Below are positions 59,719 through 64,000 of a stretch of 64,000 nucleotides of DNA, in pieces; the stretch's first letter is position 1, and the number at the start of each line of letters is the position of its first letter. The position numbers and the translations under genes were made by a program. Location of the stretch: positions 2,542,001 through 2,606,000 of the forward strand of contig CM038915.1 of the NCBI GenBank assembly GCA_021904315.1, written 5' to 3'. This DNA comes from Sphagnum magellanicum (taxonomy: Eukaryota > Streptophyta > Sphagnopsida > Sphagnales > Sphagnaceae). The notes beneath the pieces are model-generated. The model saw only the letters and a list, made by a program, of their open reading frames with translations. It was not told the origin of the DNA and made no database searches.

Positions 59719-62700
59719 TTGTGGAACATCCATGGGGGGACAAACACAAAGCTAAGTACCAGTTCACATATACAGAGATTGTTTGATGAATCAGATGTTG
59801 TTGCACTCACAGAAACCCACTTGTTCCCTGATGAAACACCACTGCAGATGCCTGGTTTTCAGTGTTTACATAATCCACGCCCTGTATTTGACATGAGCTC
59901 AGTCAGAGCAACAGTGAAGCATAGTGGTGGTGTTGCAGTATTTGTAAATGACTCCTGGTCAGATTGTGTATCCTTATGGAAACAGAGCACAGATGGCACC
60001 AGATTGTGGCTACAGTTCCAACGTTCGGGGGCTGCACCGTTGTTTTTGGCTATAGTATATGCTGCACCCAAAGGGTCCCCATATGCTAATGAAGGCTTGT
60101 TTGATAACATTGCTGCAGAGGTTGGCATGATTCAGGACCTTGGGGGTAGTATTTTACTCACTGGTGATTTCAATGCAAGGACTAGTGCAGCTGACGACTA
60201 TGTTGATTGTCGTTACTTTACAGAGCACATACCTGACACACTGCCATTGGGGAATGACTTCCCGGAAGTTTTGCCTAAGCGACATAACTCGGACAAGGGG
60301 GGGTTGAAAGGTTGGCACAATGAGTTCTTAGACCTTTGTAGCTCCTCGGGATTGTTCATTCTCAATGGCAGGATCACAGGCGATGTATTAGGGGAATGCA
60401 CTTGCCTTGCCAATGGCGGCTCCAGCCTTGTGGATTATATGGTCGCATCACCTGCTCTGTTTGATTGTGCCACATCACTTGTGGTACATAAATGCCCTCT
60501 ATTCTGTGGAAAAGGGGGTGATTCCGACCACAGGCCACTTTCACTCAACTTGCAGTTACCTTGGCAACATGTGTCACCCACAATTTCAGACTCTCGTGTA
60601 GACATCCGTCGTTTCAAATATGATGCTAGCAAGCGCACACAGTATTATCAACACTTGCAGCAACAGATTGCCCAGTGCACAGCACAGATGAGTGACACAA
60701 ACAATGTGGACATGGCCGTGCAGTTGTTGCATGATTGCATTTGTAATGTCGTTGCGGCTGTGCATGGCTGCCCTGCGGCACGCACCAGTACAACACAACA
60801 TCGTCATCAACCATGGTTTGACACTGAATGTCGTAGCAAGCACAAGGAAGTATCTGCATATGCAAAACTTCATCCTAATAGCCATCTAGCACACGAATGG
60901 AAGAAGCAACTTAAACAGCTACTGCGTTGTAAAAAACGCATGTACAAGAAGCTGCAAGGGCGACAATTGTGTGCACTAGCAAAGACAAATCCAGCCAGCT
61001 TCTGGAGGCAATACTCTAAGACCAAGGAGCGATCCATTGCTATCAGCAAAACAGACTTGGTTACTGGCTTCCAGAAGCTACTGGAAGGACAATGCCCCAG
61101 TAATCCAGCTGGGGCACAGGGTAGCTCTACAGATCAGGTGGTCTTGAACTTGTCACACCCTTTTGCGAGTGATGCTTGCAGCACACTAAACTGTGACATA
61201 ACCTTGGATGAGATTGCACAAGTGATGAGGAGACTCAAACGTAACAAGTCTGCTGGCTTAGATGGCATCAAAGCAGAGTTTCTACTTGATGCTGGCGATA
61301 TGTTACACGTGCCACTACAGATTGTATTCAACAAGTTGTTGCAACAAGGTTACTCAGCAAGCTTGTCTACTGGAGTCATTCATGCATTGCACAAGGGTGG
61401 TGATGCCTTGCAATTTGAAAACTACAGGGGAATCACAGTGGGTCCTGTATTGGCTAAGGTGTTTGCCATGATTCTTGAGGCACGGTTGAGCAGCTGGGCA
61501 GAAGAGAGGGGCCTACGTGCTAGGGGACAGGCTGGTTTTAGGAAAGATTTCCGCACCACGGATAATCTGTACATTCTGCGAACGCTCATTGAACAAAGCA
61601 TTCACAAACGCAAAAAGGTGTACTGCTGTTTTGTGGACTTCCGCAAAGCTTTTGATACAGTGCCCCGTGATCTGCTATGGCAAGTGTTAGATGAAATGGG
61701 AATTGTGGGTCGCTTCATGCAGTGTCTATAGAGCATGTATAGCCAGGATAGCGTTAGAGTTATGCATCCAACAGAAGGGCTATCAGCCCAGTTCCCATGT
61801 GGCATTGGGGTCAAACAAGGCTGTCCACTGAGTCCACTGCTTTTTGGACTCTACCTTGATGGACTTGAGAAACATTTAGATGCACTTGAGGGCGACAGCC
61901 CGCCACAACTGGCAGACATAATAATCAAATTACTGTTGTATGCCGATGATCTGGCATTGATGTCAGAAACCCCACAAGGGTTGCAGAAACAAATAAATGC
62001 TTTGTCTGAGTTTTGTGTTGTCCGACAATTGGTCATCAATGTGAGCAAGACCAAGGTGGTGGTGTTTGAGAAACACCGCAGTGTAGCGCCAGAGTTCACA
62101 TACAGAGGGACAACCATTGAGCGGGTTCAATCATTCAGATACTTGGGCTTAGAGTTACATAGTACAAAAGGCATGGTAGTAGCCATAGCCAAATTGACTG
62201 CTGCTGGGAAGAAGGCACTGTTTGCATTACGCCGCAGATGCAATGATCTGAGCATAACAGATCCGGAAGTAATGTGTCAGTTGTTCGACTCACTGGTACG
62301 CCTAGTACTAAGCTATGCATGCGAGGTGTGGACAGGTTGTACAGGGGCGAAAGGGTTGCAACAAGCAGAACAAGTTCATAGAATGTTCCTGAGAGGAATA
62401 TTAGGGGTCAATAAAACAACAAGCACTTTTGTTGTGTTGGGGGAGTTTGGAAGGTATCCATTAGAATATTTTTGGTGGCAACAAACTCTCAAGTATTATG
62501 ATAGATTACGGAAATCCACAGCAGATCGTTTGTTGTCCTGTGCCTACCAGACCCAGATCCAGATGCTCAGCATGCTCAATGATAACCAACAATGTTGGCT
62601 CCGGAACGTGCAGTTGTGGCTTAAAGACCAAGGTGTTCAAGTTCTCTATGCTAATATCAAATGTGCTATAGCAAGGGCACGGGCTTCTTACCTAGAATCC

Positions 62701-63159
62701 ACTTATGGTGACCAGGTCAGAACCAAAAGTAGCAGATTACGTACATACCAGCTGATGAACACAAGCTGTACAATAGAATCTGGATACTCATATGCACATC
62801 AGAGGTATTTGCAAGTGATCACAAATGTTCAACTTAGGCAATCTTTGTCAAGGTTCAGATGTTCAAACCATCGTTTGGAGGTAGAGTGTGGCAGGCATGC
62901 AAAGCCTGAGAGTGTCCCGAGGAGAGACAGGATTTGTCGTCTATGTTCCCTAGGAGCTGTTGAGGATGAAGACCACTTGTTATTAGTGTGCCCAGCTCAC
63001 CATGACATTCGTTACAAGTTTAGTCAACAGTTAGGGAAACAATTGACACCGTGCACCTTACTTCCTGAATTGATGCATTCGGCTAATCAGAAAGCGGTAG
63101 CTTTGTACTTAGTTTCTTGCCTAGACAACAGGAGTGTTTTGATCAAGTCAACTTTGTAA
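59719..63159 (+). pseudogene. LINE ORF2: APE endonuclease, reverse transcriptase, Cys/His motif; one internal stop
   Basis: The frame reads VSLWNIHGGTN at its start (no ATG there; the first in-frame ATG lies later). The APE endonuclease has ALTETHLFPDE, ILLTGDFNARTS and GDSDHRPLSLNL. The reverse transcriptase has RRLKRNKSAGLDGIKAEFLL, RGITVGPVLAKVF, QAGFRKDFRTTDN, FVDFRKAFDTVPR, GVKQGCPLSPLLFGLYLDGL and LLYADDLALMSE (the YADD catalytic pair is intact). The C-terminus ends with CRLCSLGAVEDEDHLLLVCP, a Cys/His zinc motif typical of LINE ORF2. A TAG at 61729-61731 (MQCL-stop-SMYS) interrupts the palm between FVDFRKAFD and GVKQG; otherwise the frame of about 1147 codons is open. One point change thus appears to be the only coding lesion. 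Confidence 0.9.
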
Positions 63160-63224
63160 TTGTCGTCAAATGGATCTCTCTGGTCCGAGTATTGACGTTA
63201 AATTAAAAGAAAGAAAGAAAGAAA

Positions 63225-64000
63225 GATCAGCTCTTGGGTTTTGCAAGAACCACTAGGTCCAGGTGTAGAGGTTTTTGTAAACTGGAAGATCCTTCAGTTT
63301 CAGGTTTAGGGAATATTGTCAAAAAGTTAAAAATTCACCAACTTTAGAGTTAGGTTAAAGTTTTTTGACCAATAGTTTTAGCTCCAACCATAATAAGAGT
63401 CTTTGGTTCCAGGTTTAGGTTGGGTTGAATCTGGCTTATTGTGGAGAACGTTGTCAAAGCTTGATTTCTAAGCGATTTTGAAATTTGGTGTTCCCAAAGT
63501 GTTTGCACCAAATTCCCAAAAGATTTTCATAATTTCTGGCCTGTTCCAAGTTCATTTCCCAACGGGTTCCCAAAGTTCCCAAAGTGTTACCCAGCATGTT
63601 CCAAAGACACAAAAGAAACAATGCAAATTTACAACATTTTATGATTAGTTTTTAATTAGAGTAGCGCTTGCAATTTAAAATTGGCATAGTTGCATATGAT
63701 AAATTACATGAAATAAATAATAATATGAGATAAGTTCATTCAGGATTGGGGTACTAAAAGGAGTGTTTTAGTTTTAAAGGATTCCCAAGGACAACTTTGA
63801 GTTTTTTAATTATTTGTATTATTATAATTTTAGTGGATTTTTGTATGTCAATAAATAAAATGATGTTATGTTAAATTAATAAAAATATTTAAAAATATTT
63901 TGGACATTATACAAAAAAATTAAAAAATTTAAACTAATCATATCAAATGTCCAAATTGTATATCTTTATAAAAAAAATTAAAAAGAATGCATTAAGTAAT
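63225..64000. other. Intergenic DNA right of the LINE
   Basis: No gene is seen. Bases 63480-63605 contain repeated TTCCCAA(A)G motifs related in opposite orientation to the 53-55 kb repeat field. The last 350 bases are very AT-rich. Confidence 0.55.

Larger units (their letters stand above)
58408..63224 (+). mobile_element. Non-LTR retrotransposon (LINE), nearly full length
   Basis: A GC-rich repetitive leader is followed by ORF1 (58783-59685), ORF2 with endonuclease and reverse transcriptase (59686-63159), a short 3' region and a (GAAA)n tail at about 63207-63224. The left boundary is approximate. The hexamer GATCAG occurs at 58408 and 63225 and could be a remnant target duplication, but this is weak. 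Domain content fits L1-like or related plant LINEs; the simple-repeat tail rather than poly-A is notable. Confidence 0.88.

Noticed and set aside
58408..63230. GATCAG as target-site duplication of the LINE
   Set aside because: Only six bases match and the 5' boundary is uncertain; not strong enough to claim.
1..64000. CRISPR arrays, bacterial operons, rRNA or intact tRNA genes
   Set aside because: None seen; introns, transposons and gene content are those of a plant nucleus.

Overview
The window is nuclear DNA of a land plant. It carries single-copy plant genes with GT-AG introns, AT-rich intergenic DNA, an interstitial plant telomere repeat (TTTAGGG) and several transposon classes. Low gene density and the lack of a visible miR168 site in the AGO1 exon fit a seed-free plant (fern, lycophyte or bryophyte) better than an angiosperm. 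That placement is inference; species cannot be read from the sequence.

Layout. 1-4267 (minus): 5' two-fifths of an AGO1-type Argonaute gene that runs off the left edge. 5.7-6.1 kb: tandem duplication carrying two G-boxes. 7.7-11.6 kb (minus): complete 11-exon UBA5 (UFM1-activating enzyme). It is divergent from a plus-strand gene whose last four exons (13.76-14.91 kb) encode a 3D (Asp-Asp-Asp) domain, a fold best known from bacterial cell-wall enzymes. 19111-34803: a roughly 15.7-kb CACTA transposon with matching ends and an ATT target duplication. It holds a tnp2-type transposase with a DUF4216-like tail (minus), a SET-domain-like coding segment with a Cys-rich leader exon (minus), a charged second transposon protein (plus) and, in between, a multi-exon membrane-protein gene on about 6.3 kb of foreign DNA flanked by direct repeats. 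37.1-38.2 kb: PIF/Harbinger transposase fossil. 41.5-43.9 kb (plus): complete five-exon eIF2B gamma. 46.0-47.1 kb (minus): decayed GT47 xyloglucan galactosyltransferase. 47.8-49.1 kb: second copy of an AT-rich repeat also seen at 17.6-18.5 kb, here interrupted by a 332-bp element with terminal inverted repeats. 53.2-55.7 kb: two unusual repeat fields. 56.1-57.3 kb (plus): complete cytochrome c. 58.4-63.2 kb (plus): nearly intact LINE with ORF1 and ORF2 in one frame.

The host genes are unrelated housekeeping functions (RNA silencing, UFMylation, translation initiation, respiration) and form no pathway together. The most unusual object is the CACTA element, which combines a SET-like segment, an acquired multi-exon gene and single nonsense changes in both transposon genes.
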